Of a DNA stretch of 64,000 nucleotides, positions 10,930-23,900 are shown piece after piece; position 1 is the first letter of the stretch, and each line of letters opens with the position of its first letter. The notes beneath the pieces are model-generated. The model worked only from the letters and a program-made list of their open reading frames with translations. It did not search any database and had not been told where the DNA came from. The translations under genes and the position numbers were made by a program. The DNA comes from Leptidea sinapis (Eukaryota > Arthropoda > Insecta > Lepidoptera > Pieridae), in contig NC_066294.1 in the NCBI RefSeq assembly GCF_905404315.1, positions 8,209,501-8,273,500 on the forward strand, in the 5' to 3' direction.

Positions 10930-12179
10930 GCTATTTTTTTTATATTTTTTTTTTTTGAAAATTCTGTCATTTAAAGGTTTTCATCAATATCGGCATAAAA
11001 TATTTATTTGTTTGTTCATTTAATATAATATTAATATGTTATACAATTTTGTTTTATTAAATTTAATGTAGAATTGCGGATGGTATGGCGTTCCGACAAA
11101 CACGTTTGAGAAATAATGTATTACAAATATTATTCACTTTATCTTTGCTGCAGTGTTTTTTATACAAATGTTACCTTTATATGTGTATTATAAAGAACAA
11201 AAAAATACAATCCTGTAATTGGTATTATTATTCTGAAATTGATGAAGTTATCACTTCGAACATACAGAAAACGAAAGTGCGGATCAAACTCGCACACGAC
11301 CAAGCGTACAACATATAACATAGCTTTAATACTAGCTTTTACTCGCGACTTCTTGCGCGTGCAATAGTTAAGGCGACACTAAATGCCAGCGACCTTGAGC
11401 GGTATGAGTTCACGGCTTCAATGTAACAAAGCCAATATTTTAAAAATTATTGCGTGGAAAACAGTTTATATGCTTACAATCCTCGTTATTCACTACTAAT
11501 CTGAATAAATGAACCTACACAAAAAAGTACAAGCTATAAGAATAACTTTTCTGAGAGAAGTACCACTAAAATGCGTCACGCTATGCCAAAAAACTTGTTT
11601 AACTTCAAAGAAAAGTGGTAGTTCAAAAAGGCTCGGCAGTGTTAACTATAACCAACAGCAAGCATTAGCAACCTACAAATAAGACTTAAAGATATGTGTA
11701 ACAGGATTAAGTAGTGTTCATAGCTCGAAATGCTATACTTTTACCACAAAACTTGTCTAAAAACACCATGTTTTCGTGTTTTCTGCTTACTCTTCGCCTT
11801 AAGTACTTTGGACAGCATTTTTATTTTTAATATACTCACTTTGCAAATAATACACAACGAACTGCTGTGGTTAATACATCTTTATAAGCTACCAGCTACG
11901 GAACTGTCATCCCCCTTTTTTCATCCCCACACAGGTTATAAATTTAAAAAACACTAGAACAAATATTTATTTATGTTTTATCAAGTGCCTTAATTAAATT
12001 ATTAAAACTTTCAAGCTTATAAAAAAAACTACATAAGTAAGTGCCTTAATATAAATTTTCACAGTGTTATCTTCGATAATGACGAACTTTTATACAAATT
12101 TTCAACCCCTATTCCAATCCCGCCAATTATTTATTCGAGTAGAAGAAGAAAAAGCATTCATGCCTATGTCCTTTCCCAA
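10930..12179. other. AT-rich intergenic sequence, nothing identified
   Basis: Only short random open frames (for example 11085-11318 and 11730-11957) with no recognisable motif, and no repeat I can name. Confidence 0.4.
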
Positions 12180-12625
12180 GCTCTTGTATATCTGTATTAT
12201 AAAAGGCATAAAAAGGCATAAAAAGGCATAAAAGGCTTTTATTTTCTCAAAATTGATTCCTTTAGAATTATTTTTGATGTCATTTCTAATAACTACTAGA
12301 TACTACTACCGCTTCGGAAACAAATGGCGCTCTGAGCGAGAAGAAGCGTCGCAAGAAACTCTTCCAGCATTCTTTTTTTGCGCTCTTTTCAATAAAAATA
12401 TAAAATATTGTACAGTAATTTCTATCGTTATAAAATAATCACAATCTAGTTCCAGGCTGTCCGATCATTTAGATATTCAGCAGTGGAGTAATAGGATTTA
12501 CGACAGAGCCATTTTTTTTATAAAACATTTAAATTTATTTATACATAATGAACAGTGGCTGGGACTTTATTATAGAAGTGTATACATTTATCCTTAAAGC
12601 TATTATGTATCTTATGAAGCCTACT
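12180..12625 (-). mobile_element. Non-LTR retrotransposon 3' end (reverse copy)
   Basis: Reverse complement of the copy at 16900-17310 over about 400 bp. Read leftward it encodes the tail ...HFYNKVPATVQ... and SYYSTAEYLNDRTAW, then a 3' UTR. It ends in about four AAAAGGCAT repeats (12199-12232). Confidence 0.65.
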
Positions 12626-13296
12626 AGAATTAGTTACAAGCAAAATCTTATTTCTAGTGTTATAATAATAAAGCGTAACAAACAAACTGACAATATTCAC
12701 ATTTATAATATTAGTTGGGATTATATAACAATTATGTATGTATTATATATAAAAGTGTGTCACTATTTATTTATTTATAATAAAAACTCGCTGTCAAATG
12801 TGAAATGTCTTAAGAATAGATTTATGTGGCTAGCTAACGAACTGATTATGAATTTTTACTTATAAGTATTGCTCTTACATTAGGTACTTAAAAGGTACAA
12901 TCCTACAAACCAGTTATTTGAAATCCACGAATGGAATCGTTCTCGAGAGCAACTCGAGTATTTCTGTATTTTTAGATCACAATATTAGATCTACAACATA
13001 TTATATCTGTTACAGTTCAAACTCCAATGTCATCTGAGAGCGTAAATACTATTTCTTATTTCAATTATATCAGTGAACATCTAGGATACGCCGCTAGCAG
13101 TATAAATTGTTGCGTAGATTAAAGAAATGTTTGCCTTGATAAAGCGTTCTTGGTTTCTTTGTAACATCGCGATACAATAAAGATAATATGTGTTAGTTTG
13201 GACCCTCTGGATTTTAATAAAATGAATGCGTTACTTATGTAAAGTACAGTAGAATAGCAATTCTATGTAAACAGTTTTTGAGTGTTATATGTGAAA

Positions 13297-13461
13297 ATGT
13301 CAAAAGCAGGAAGAGCTAGATCACAGAAGGAGTTTGAAGACGTTTTGAATAGAGAAGTGGGTGGATTTGGCAAGTTTCAGTTAGTCAACATATTACTTCT
13401 TGGCTTACCCGCAATAGCGTCTGCTTTTTTAGCTGGAGATTACAGTTTTTCAGTAGAATAG
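13297..13461 (+). pseudogene. Orphan N-terminal fragment of an SLC22/organic-cation-transporter-like gene
   Basis: ATG 13297 opens a 54-residue frame: a charged N-terminus, FEDVLNREVGGFGKFQ, then the hydrophobic NILLLGLPAIASAFLAGDYS, then TAG. The FED(V/I)L...(F/Y)G(K/R)(F/Y)Q motif, a first membrane helix and a GDY motif are typical of insect SLC22-type transporters as I recall them. No other exon of such a gene was found before gene B, and only a weak donor (TCA|GTAGAA) is present. It is probably a stranded first exon or gene fragment. It could still be a live first exon with distant partners, or a fragment copied by a mobile element. Confidence 0.4.
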
Positions 13462-13639
13462 CCCTACTGGGCAATAGACGCGAATTGGAGAACTTACCCT
13501 AGCACTACCAATAAAGTAGAAAAAAAAAACACCCATCCCGTACCTGTTATTTTACAATAACCTGGTTATGTTATTTTAATATATTGCTACATAAACGATT
13601 CAATGTACCTATACTACCTATACTAATAGCCCAAATATT

Positions 13640-13928
13640 AATTTTATTTTTGATACCTAGTTACTTGTTTTCTCTAATATCATGTGCAGCAATGTTTATC
13701 TCCTGCAAATAAAAACGGGAAAAATCACGGGAGTAAAGCAGTTTGTTTATTCTCGGATGTCTCGGTTGATCACTCATCACGATATCTCTGGAACCATTAG
13801 AGCTAAAGACTTGAAATATGGTAGGTCTTTTCACCGAGTAGAGCTCAGCTAAGAACGGATTTTCCAAAATTCCATCTACAAGACTTTTTTTTTATTATGA
13901 GCAGAACAACGTCTGTCGGGTCAGCTAT
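13640..13928 (+). mobile_element. Helitron-like 3' part
   Basis: Ends GAGCAGAACAACGTCTGTCG and then GGTCAGCTAT, close to the 3' end shared by other Helitron copies here but with CTAT in place of CTAG. The 5' limit is unclear. Confidence 0.4.
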
Positions 13929-14129
13929 TATATAATAATTGCAAATTAAAAAAAAGCAATCTTATCAAATTAATGTAGCAACAGAATTTATTGAAAAGCC
14001 GCCATCTACCGAGGCTTTTTAAAACTACTATAACTGAACAGAGCAACTGCTTCGTTAGTTTGTGCTTTGCATACATATCGCTAGATGGTGTATGAAAGGC
14101 AAATTCTTGCATAAATAGCGTCATCTGCT

Positions 14130-15298
14130 AAATTGGTCTTAAACAAGAATGTCATCTGTGTTGTTTGATTGTTTGGATAATATACGCTAGATGGACTTGA
14201 GTGAATTGCGTATAGTAGAATAATTATTGTGTAATGTTGGTATGATATAGTATTTCTTTATAAATTCTTGTTGTTTTGTTTTGAATATAGCTTTTGTTAC
14301 TTAATTATAATGAATTTATTGTAATTGTTACTTAAGTACATACTTATCGCTTAATAATAAATTTATATAATACTGAGTCATTTTGTTTTTAATAATTTTA
14401 CATACTTAAATATTGAAATGAAAAATAAAAGAGTTTCATTTTAACAACATCGTGTATTCACTTAAAATAAATAAATCAATAATAATTCATGGCAGGCAAC
14501 ATTTATATTTTATACCTACTACGGTTTGAAACACAAACTAACTAGAGAGCAGCTTTATTTAAAAATATGTGTAAGCTAGCTATATTATTTTTTTAAATAA
14601 TTAGATAAACTACTTTAATTATGATTAATATAACAAAATTATTTAAATTAATGAATAAAAATTCATAAATGTCCATTTAGTTTAATTATACTTAATTACC
14701 GTTTTGTCGTACTGGCTAATTTGGATTAAAACAAAACCTTATTGGTGCGAGATTAACGAGTGAAACGTTTTTCACATAACAGACAAAAAAAAGAAGATTG
14801 TATTCATCAAAAATTAGTGTAATTTTAAGTTTGTCAAATGAAGTATACCCACAATATTAACCCATTAACATCAGCCTAGCGAAACTCTCTAAGAAAAAAG
14901 CGATTCACTCGATTATATGAAACAGACAGTGATTGATAGATTGGCAGATGACGGCTATAATCTTGTAAATAACGGAGATAGCCGAAATCCACTACGTTTT
15001 AAGCAACTCTTCTCTTTCAAACTCAGCCGGATTATACTTCGCCCCCAATCGCCATACTGAAATTACTACTATTTCAAACTTATGTCAAATCACTGCACGT
15101 TTCATACTAATTTCAATTTTAACTTAGGAAGTCCCGCCTCTTATTACGTAGTATTTACATCCTCTTTGATTTACATCAAATTGGTAAAATAAAAATGCTT
15201 GAAAAACCGTGTGCGCCATGATTTGCGCTTTTACTTAGTAATTTACCTTATTTACATTTTTTTTTACTTACTCCTGTAAGGCACTGAGTAGACCGTAT
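14130..15298. other. Intergenic sequence, nothing identified
   Basis: AT-rich, no coherent ORF, no repeat I can name. Confidence 0.4.
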
Positions 15299-15440
15299 AA
15301 CCCCCTTATTCATAATGGTCCGCTAACTTTAAACAGCCCCTTAGGAGTGTTTTTTCTCATTCTGACTTAGGTCAATAGAAGAAGACAGAGTGAGAATTAG
15401 CAATGCTTTAAGTTAGCAGACTATTATGAATAAGGGGGTT
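15299..15440. repeat. 142-bp MITE
   Basis: 32-bp inverted ends: AACCCCCTTATTCATAATGG at the left, and its complement ending ATGAATAAGGGGGTT at the right, with one or two mismatches. The interior is also partly palindromic (TCTCATTCTG / CAGAGTGAGA). No ORF. Confidence 0.75.
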
Positions 15441-15524
15441 AGGGGGGGATTATATAGGGGAGGGGTTTTTGAGTATTTTTTTTTTGCATCACTTTACATA
15501 ATATTGTATTGTAGTTAAAATTAT

Positions 15525-15695
15525 TTGTAAAACGATGAAGTTTTAAAAGTTAAATTAGTTTCTTGTCACTTCTCAATAAAGATCAACCTTTTCCGAAGTG
15601 GTGGTAAGTGAAAAATAAAAGAAAACTTCTGACATTCATAAGTGTTTTACCTTGACCTACATGATTTAAGTGATTTTGATTTGATTTGATTTAAA
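15525..15695 (+). mobile_element. Non-LTR retrotransposon 3' tail fragment
   Basis: TTAGTTTCTTGTCACTTCTC, then GACATTCATAAGTG, and a GATTTGATTTGATTT tail. Confidence 0.5.
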
Positions 15696-16899
15696 CTCCA
15701 GAAAGAACAGCCCTATTATTGCCTGTTCGTTATGGTAACGCAACAACACACACGGCGGTACCTACATTTAGAAACTCTCTGCCATGGTAAAAAATATTCT
15801 GTAGAAGCAAAACACAATGCTTTTACAGTCTGTTGAGTCCAGCTCCTCGGAGTTCTACAGCAATGGAGTAAGCAAGATCACATTTTGCCATTTGGCAAAA
15901 ATGTATTCAAGAACGAGGGGAAATACTTTGATTAAATATATTAAGCTATTCCATAGCTTCTGTCGCGGGCCTTGAGCATGGAGATCGAATCCAGAAATTA
16001 CGTAACAAAAATAACCTAACACTTACTTACTAGATCTATATAGATATTTCGCCACGGTCATTACAGTTGCCGTGGAACAGCGGTCATCACGTATGCTTTA
16101 TGTATACTTTATGTGCAGAAGGTCCCAGGTTCGAGCCTGGGGTACGTCTTGATTTTTTTTAATTTCTTAATTTTTTTATCTCGTTTTTTTAATTTTTATT
16201 ATTATGACAAGCATTTTTATTTAGTTTCACCTGTCCCGTTGTCTGCCTGTAATCAAATCTTGCAAGTAAAATTTTACTAACTTTCCGTTTGCTTTTTTTT
16301 TAAATTAATTTTAATAATAAAAAAATACTGCATAAATAATTATAATTGCATAAGTTGATAAAAAATACTATGCAATAGCTTTACCGCGGCAGTCCCCGAG
16401 TGCCAAACGTCTTTTTTTATTTTTTTTATATATTACATAATTTATTTAATATATATAATACACTAGCGTATAGCGGACATGACAGTACGATTATGTGTGA
16501 CTTATGTTGATTTGTCAATGCGTGAGTTAGCTATTGGTAAAAATATATTCAAAGTACTACGAAGCTAACAGTCAGCCATTTGGCATTAGTCAAGCGTGGC
16601 TGACTGTTTACGACTTATCAATTAAAATTAGGTTACAGTAACAATTCGTATCTTTCCTTTTATATCTTTCTGTATTTCCGTTTGAAATGTTTATCTCTCT
16701 TACATGCTTTGTTTGTTTATACGCTAGTTTAATGTAAGTCTCAGGTTTACGCACTTCTAATAATAAAAAAAAGGTGTGCGTGTTAGGACGCCCGGCAGAA
16801 GTGATAACTTAAACTAATCTAAGTTCAACTTTTAGTATTGAAATTGTTTAACATGAGAAAAACTTAGGATATTAGTTAAATTTTATGTATTAATAGTAT

Positions 16900-17310
16900 G
16901 ATTATTAGGCTTCATAAGATACATAATAGCTTTAAGGGTAAATGTATACACTTCTATAATAAAGTCCCAGCCACTGTTCAGGCATTATCTATGAATAAAT
17001 TAAAATGTTTTATAAAAAAAAATGGCTCTGTCGTAAATCCTATTACTCCACTGCTGAATATCTAAATGATCGGACAGCCTGGGACTAGATTGTGATTATT
17101 TTATAGCGATAGAAATGACTGTACAATGTTGTATATTTTTATTGAAAAGAGCGCAAAAAAAGTATGCTGGGAGAGTTTTTTTAGTCGCTTCTTCTATCAC
17201 AGAGCGCCATTTGTTTCCGATGCGGTAGAAGTATCTAGTAGTTATTAGAAATGACATCATGAATTCTAAAGGAATCAATTTTGAGAAAATAAATGCCTTT
17301 TTATTAAGTA
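16900..17310 (+). mobile_element. Non-LTR retrotransposon 3' end
   Basis: Encodes KCIHFYNKVPATVQALSMNK, then SYYSTAEYLNDRTAWD after a frameshift, and then a 3' UTR with GCTGGGAGAG. The reverse copy is at 12180-12625; a decayed forward copy is at 42485-42700. Confidence 0.65.
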
Positions 17311-17794
17311 CCCTTTCCTTAAAGGTTATTCATTAATCAAATATTTCATTGATTATATTATATAGTATTCTTAGTTACAATTCTTAAATATGCACATTAC
17401 AAGTATCATTATTAAATCCTATAAAAGTAACAATTGGTTAGAGTGAGAGAGGAGGAGCCTGCCTACCGCTGCGTATGCGTGAGGGAAAGGGAAGCTAGAC
17501 AGACTGACGCCGTAACGCGTTACGTTTGATCCTCCCATAAGAAGTTATCACTTCAATAATATATTAAATAAAAAAATAATAAATACAAGTAGATACCCCT
17601 AATATAACTTTATTCTTAAATATCTACATGTACTCTGTGGTATAACTAACTTCTTAAAAAATACTGTGACTTTTGACAACGAATTTTCCAACGTAGTGTT
17701 AAAATTCTCTTTGGAATTTTCACAACAACCGTGATCTTGTGGAATTGTTATTGTTATCATTTTTAATAATAAATTATAACAAAAGGATTTGCCT
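17311..17794. other. Region upstream of gene B exon 1
   Basis: Contains a GC-richer repeat-like stretch at about 17440-17540 (GAGAGAGGAGGAGCCTGCC) and then AT-rich sequence. No TATA box or initiator can be assigned with confidence. Confidence 0.35.
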
Positions 17795-17950
17795 ATGTCT
17801 TGTGGGAAAAAGCCTTTAGTTAAAAATTGGGACAGGCCAAAAAAGTTGAGGGTTATTACGCAATCGCGGTACGAAAAGAATGAAGCCTCCGTTAAAGCGC
17901 ATTGGAAAAATGTTATACATTCCTTGGAAATGTCGTACAAAGACGAAGCG
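17795..17950 (+). CDS. Gene B exon 1
   Basis: 52 codons from ATG 17795 to donor GCG|GTAATG, phase 0. The peptide is basic (KKPLVKNWDRPKKLR) and then amphipathic, and continues in frame into exon 2 (YKDEA then FWESQ). A frame continuing past the donor meets a stop after a few codons, which supports splicing here. Confidence 0.6.
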
Positions 17951-20900
17951 GTAATGTTTTACAAATATTGAGATACAAGTGATGACCCGGCAAACGTTGT
18001 TTTGCCAAATTCAAATTCATATTATATTTTTATTCAAAATAGGACATAAAATCACTTATTGAAAGTCAAAAACTACCACCCACTCGAAAGGAATGCCTCA
18101 GAAGAACGGGCGCAACAAACTCAGCGAGCTTTTTTTTCCATAAAAATGGATACATGGTTACAAATTAATATCGTTTGTTGTCATTAAGAAAGTAATTGAT
18201 GTTATAGTAACCTTGATCACACAAACGTTTTTTAACAATCCTTTTGAATATCGTAATGCCTTTGTTTTAAAATTGTGGGATCTTGTTGTAAAAGCATATA
18301 TACTTCGCCCCATAAGAGACTTACTCGACTTAGCCGAGCATACTAGCATTATAAGTTCATCTCTGTTCCTGTTATTAACATTATTGTTATGACAGTTTAT
18401 AGTAATTTCACTTATGTGCCTATGAACATACATTGCATTATCAAGAATATATTGAGAAGCAACAGTCAAGATGTTAAATTTCATATAAAATAAGTAGCAT
18501 GCGCCCACTCATTGTACGAATTGTCATATGTAATGAAATATCATTGACTGAACTATTTGTATTGCGAATATATAGATATTTCTTAGATATAAAATAGGTT
18601 CCAGATAAGTAATCACCAATATATCATATACTAAAACCTTCTCCGAAACACGCTGCATCTAATGGTATAAATCTAATTTCGATCGGTTCAGTAGTTTTCG
18701 CAGTATAACTGAAGGAAGGAAACGGCTCGCAATTTATTAGTGTAGATTTCACCAGCGCATTATAGTGATGATTGGTGTTCCCGAACCGATTCGGTTGGGA
18801 TCTTTGTGACCTTCAATGTAAGAGCATACTCAGACGGTTAGAAAGTCCTGTTCTCATCAGGTTTATTTTTGGGGAGGCTGCACTTATTACAGGATTCGGT
18901 CTAAATAGTTACGAGTGTTAAACAAGTAGTGAACAAGCAATGTCAATAGCTACGGCACCGTTCGAAAATGGTCTAAGGTTGAGATATATAGCGCGTACTT
19001 ACATTTTGCTCAGACTTTACTTATGAAATACTAAGTGGACGTGTTAGCTTAGCATAATCTTTGATTTCATTTTTAAAGATTCCTTTTTATGAAAATAAGG
19101 GACGAGACGAGCAGGAAGTTCAGATGATGGTAATTGATACGCCCTTGCCGTGCCGTCTTGAAAAACACAATAATTCTGAGCGGCACTACAAATGCGCTCG
19201 TCATCTTGAGACATACCATGTAAAGTCTCATTTGCCCAGTAATATCACTAGCTACGGCGCCCTTCAAGTCGTAACACAGTAATGTTTACGCATTACTGCA
19301 GAAATAGGCGCCGTTGTGGTACCCATAATCTAGCCGGCATCCTGTGCAAAGGAGCGTTCCACCTGTAACTGACAACTAAGTTATAATGAGCTAAGCCTAA
19401 AGCAAAACTCAAGTTTTACGTAAGCGTTTTATTCCACTCAGCTACGTTTTACGTAAGTAAAGTCTGAGCAAAGTCTAAGTAAGTACACTCTTTAGATCTC
19501 AGCGTAAGTCTAATGAATGTTAAATTTATTATTTATCCCCTCTCCAGTGCTAGTCTCCAAACTCCCATAACAATTAAATTCTTGAAGGGAAAATCATTTT
19601 TTGTAGAGTAATAGACGGAGTTGTCTTTTTCGAAATTTCGGGCTAAATGTTTAGTCATTTTCTTTTTGTTTATGACAATAGATGAATAGAGCTAATAGTT
19701 TTACTACTACATATTGTGTAATTAGACATTCCATCGTAAAATAATGATATGTTAAGATAATTTTATACCCTTTGGCGTGCTATTAAAGTGAAACGTAATT
19801 TCAATCACAGATTTTAAGTCACTTTGGCCGGTCTAAGACGCCAGGCTTAATTTCTGGTTCCCGAGTGGGTGGGTTGTAGGTTCGGACCCCACCCCTAAGC
19901 GAATTTTTTTTTATTACATAATTTATTATTTTTATAAATATGTAAAGCAAATATATCATTTTGTTTTTTTCTCTATGCTGATATTAATATGTTATTCGTC
20001 GAAGGTTTCACTCGCATCGTTGTTTCCTAGAACCACACAATTGCTTTTTTTTAAATTTGATTTATTGTATTTTAAATACCTGTCTAAATTTTTTTTCAGT
20101 TTTGGGAATCGCAAAGTGAAACCGTAAGAGACCTGGTGGGGCCGGTGATATATCAAAGGATAGTTAAAATTTTCAAACTACCTTCAATTGATCCATCGTA
20201 TGAACCTCCGTCTGAAGTATCTTCACAACAGCCGTCGGATATGTTTTATCAAGATGACATTGTTCACCCAACTTCAGGGGTAATTTAACTCATTTTTGGT
20301 TTCATCATCATTTTACTTTTACTTCCTCATCTATCTGCAGAGGGTGTTCCAAAGAGCTATATCCTTCTGTAATCAGCAGTGGCCCAGGGCACTAGTTATT
20401 TCAGATACACCAAAACCGAGAGTGCAGTACGGCACACAATTCCCTCACCAAGATCTGCCCCTATTTTGTTTATAAGATGGCTTATATTGCATGATCTTAT
20501 GGCTTGTTTCAATAGCTTTCAAATACATTCACACAAATGATCCTAATTATAAGCAATTTATAAATAAATACACGTAAAATAATACGCATCGACACAACGC
20601 TACGCGAAATAATATTATTAATGCTTTGATTTCTTTAGGAATTGTTTAATAGTTTATTTTTTATGATTACAGTTAAGTTAGAGCTGTCTGCACGCTGTAT
20701 AGATAAATTATTTATTTCCTTTTTTTTAGAAAAATTCTTACACACGAACTGATAGTACTGACATTATGTTTAAAAATGCGGCAGTTGGGGCTTTGATATG
20801 CAAACTCGATTCTAAAGATAGCCTTATCTTTTCCCTAGAATTAATACAATGGCATTGTCAGTTGATGAGATTACGATTGCATAGCAAATATTATACACTC

Positions 20901-23900
20901 ATTATTTGTATTTGGCGACGATACATTATAAATAGTTAATTATTTCCTTTACACTAACCTTAGACCTGACCAATAATTATAGTTAAAGTGGACAGGGGCA
21001 ATAAATGTCTTGGAGTTTTCTTAGAAATAATAAAGGACTGACACAGTTTTTGTTTCCATTCTTGCGCTGATTAGAAGGCCTAGGAATTTGTGACAATGTC
21101 ACTCTTATACACCAATTATCTATCTTAATGACCGAATACCGGAAGTTTAGGTTGACTTTTAGCATGGCACTAGGGAAAATATGAAATTTGACATACCGCA
21201 GGGTAGTGTCCTTGCCCCGATACTCTTTATAATCTGTATAACGACTTATGTAACCTTCACATCGGCGGGGCGAGGATATTCACCTATGCGAGTATCACAG
21301 CCACAGCCTATTTTTTCTGGTGTCTTATGGGAAGCTGTTCAGAGGCAGGCTGGGATGGGCCTTGAAATAATCTCAAATTGGTTAGACTGAAAATACCAAA
21401 AGCAAATAATATAATTTGCTTCTCTCCATGTGACAGAAACAAGCCCGGACAAGACTTCTATATCAGAATCCATAAGTGCTTCAGCCCACACGACTTGACC
21501 AGTAGTTATATGACTCCCATAGGAAAAGTTAATTGTACGAAATATCTCGGCATTCTGATTGACCAAAGGTTAAGCTGTTAAGTTAACAGACCCAAATCGA
21601 ACTGATTATAACCTGCAGCATAAGAAAACATTCCGGGATTTTTAAATATCTGCAGCACGTTATGAATACCACAGTTTTAAATAAAATATACATCACTTTG
21701 GCTCAGTCAGCGATCACCTACTGCATCCCGGTATGAGGTGGCGCAACGAATATAACCTACTTAGAATTGAAACGAGCTCCATACCACTTCGGAAGGTCAT
21801 GCACATTGAACCTTTAAGATTTCCAAGTGATACACTTTAGTTATTTGAATCTCTTGACAGTCGTGACAAGGAAAACTTTATGTTCTATAAATCATTTTAG
21901 CCGTCCTCAAATCACTTCCGCTAGATCACGCGAAACTGATCCGTAATAGAGATGATAAAGTAGCTCGCACCATTACTTTCTACACTAGTTTTGCTGAGCG
22001 CCAGTTTATTGGCCAGTCAACGTACTTATAGAATATAGTAAATCGTGTCCTAAAATCTATTTTTATTGAAATCACATCTTTGCAAAAACATACTCAAATG
22101 ATTGACTAACTCATCTTGCCTAGAGTAATAGCGTAGTATTTAGGATCGGTTGAAGCTGATTTTTACACTAGACACAGATTCAGAAGAACTTCGGGTACAA
22201 TGTTGGCTGATTCGGGGACTGATATAATAACTTTAAATCGACATGGTGGATAGCGCAGTCGCTGAATCGTACAGAGACGACCATCCATTCGTAAAACAGA
22301 AAAAAAGTGACAAAATGAAGCAAGCTTTTATTTTGGAGCCATAGGCAAAAATGTTTTGCCCCGAACCACAACCATATACATTTCGTACCATGAGTTATTT
22401 GGGGTCATTCCCTTCCAGTAATTTGTATGATTTATACTAGAAATAAATGAAGGTACTAAAGAAGTGTCAAGTACTAATGTAACACAATCTATGAAATTGC
22501 CATCAAATATTAATAATTATTGTATGATTTATATGTTTGTTTGTTGTTGCAAAAGTGTCGCAAGTGTGTTGAAAAAGTGCGTTTGAAGCTCATGAGCAAC
22601 TTTCTAACTAGACACTCGGCTGATGTACGCCCTCGCCTACGGCTCTGGTTGCAACCCACAGCCTCATGTATAATGAGTAACTTAGCTTACTTGTATCATA
22701 ATTTATACAATTTTTTAATTTTAGATATATTCAGAATTATCTGGTTGCAACTTGCCAATCATATGAGGTACAACTTTACACTCTGTTTAATATCATTCGT
22801 TTGACTTAGGTTCAAATTCAGCCAACCTATTCTGCCAGTGACTTCGATGTCTCAATGTATGATGAATTGGAAGAGGAAGAAATCGCCGAGGAACAATCAC
22901 AGTGGAGTATGTCAAGTGGACCTTCCGCAGATTTGAGGAAACTCTCGCGATCAAAGTCTATGAACAGGTCGAAGTCTGTGACGATGAGTGCATCAACAAA
23001 GGCAAGGAAGATGTCAAAGTCGATGTCAAAGGGTATGCAGAAGTCAGGATCGAGACTGTCTAAGGTGTTCAAGTCAGATTTACGAGGGGCGGTCAAAAAG
23101 TTCGCGGAATGGCGGGGTTGGCGGGGGTGAGGTCGCTCCTCCAGGTAGCCGCTACTTGAGTAACTCATAATTACTATATATGCCAATTTCTAGCCTAATT
23201 GGGTCATTAGCTTTCGAGTTACAAACGAGTGAACAAGTAAATCGGGAACAAACTAGCCACTATGGAGAAAATTGAACATCGCGCCGTCGTAAAGTTCCTC
23301 ACCAAACAAGGAAAAACGCCTCAAACTATTTTGCAAGAGATGTTAGCTGTTTACGGAGACTCTGCTCCTGGTAAAACCATGATTTACAAATGGCACGGCC
23401 TTTTCAAGCAAGGAAGGGAGTCAATTGAAGATGATCCTCGACCTGGACGGCCCATTGAGGCCACTACGCCGGAAATCATTGAAAAAGTTGAAAAACTTGT
23501 ATTGGAAGACGGAAGGTTGAAGAAGAAACAACTTGCAGCATCAGTTGGAGTATCAGAAACCACAATTTTAAATATTCTTCATCAACATCTTGGCATGAGT
23601 AAAGTGTGTTCAAGGTGGGTCCCGAGAATGCTCACGCCGCTGCAAAAACGTGAGCGCGTCAACTGTTCCCGCGAGTATTTGGACCGCTGTGGAGAAGTTA
23701 GGGAAGAAATTATGGCCCGAATTGTAACCGGTGATGAAACTTGGGTTCACCACTATGAGCCTGAGTCAAAGCAGGAGTCGATGCAGTGGCACAAAAAAGG
23801 CACACCACCCCCAAAAAAATTTAAAGTGTCGCAATCGGCCGGAAAGATCATGGCGACTATTTTTTGGGATACTGAAGGTATTCTTTTGATCGATTATAAA

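Noticed and set aside
16085..16150. tRNA-like GGTTCGAGCCTGG segment
   Set aside because: Only a T-arm/B-box half can be paired; no D-arm or anticodon arm. Similar halves occur near 19880, 47235 and 57530. Probably SINE remnants.
18158..18508. 116-aa minus-strand ORF as a host gene
   Set aside because: Matches the RT C-terminal region seen more clearly at 48736-49140.
22827..23186. 119-aa minus-strand ORF opposite gene B exon 3
   Set aside because: Shadow of the Ser/Lys-rich coding strand; the + frame has splice sites and phase agreement.
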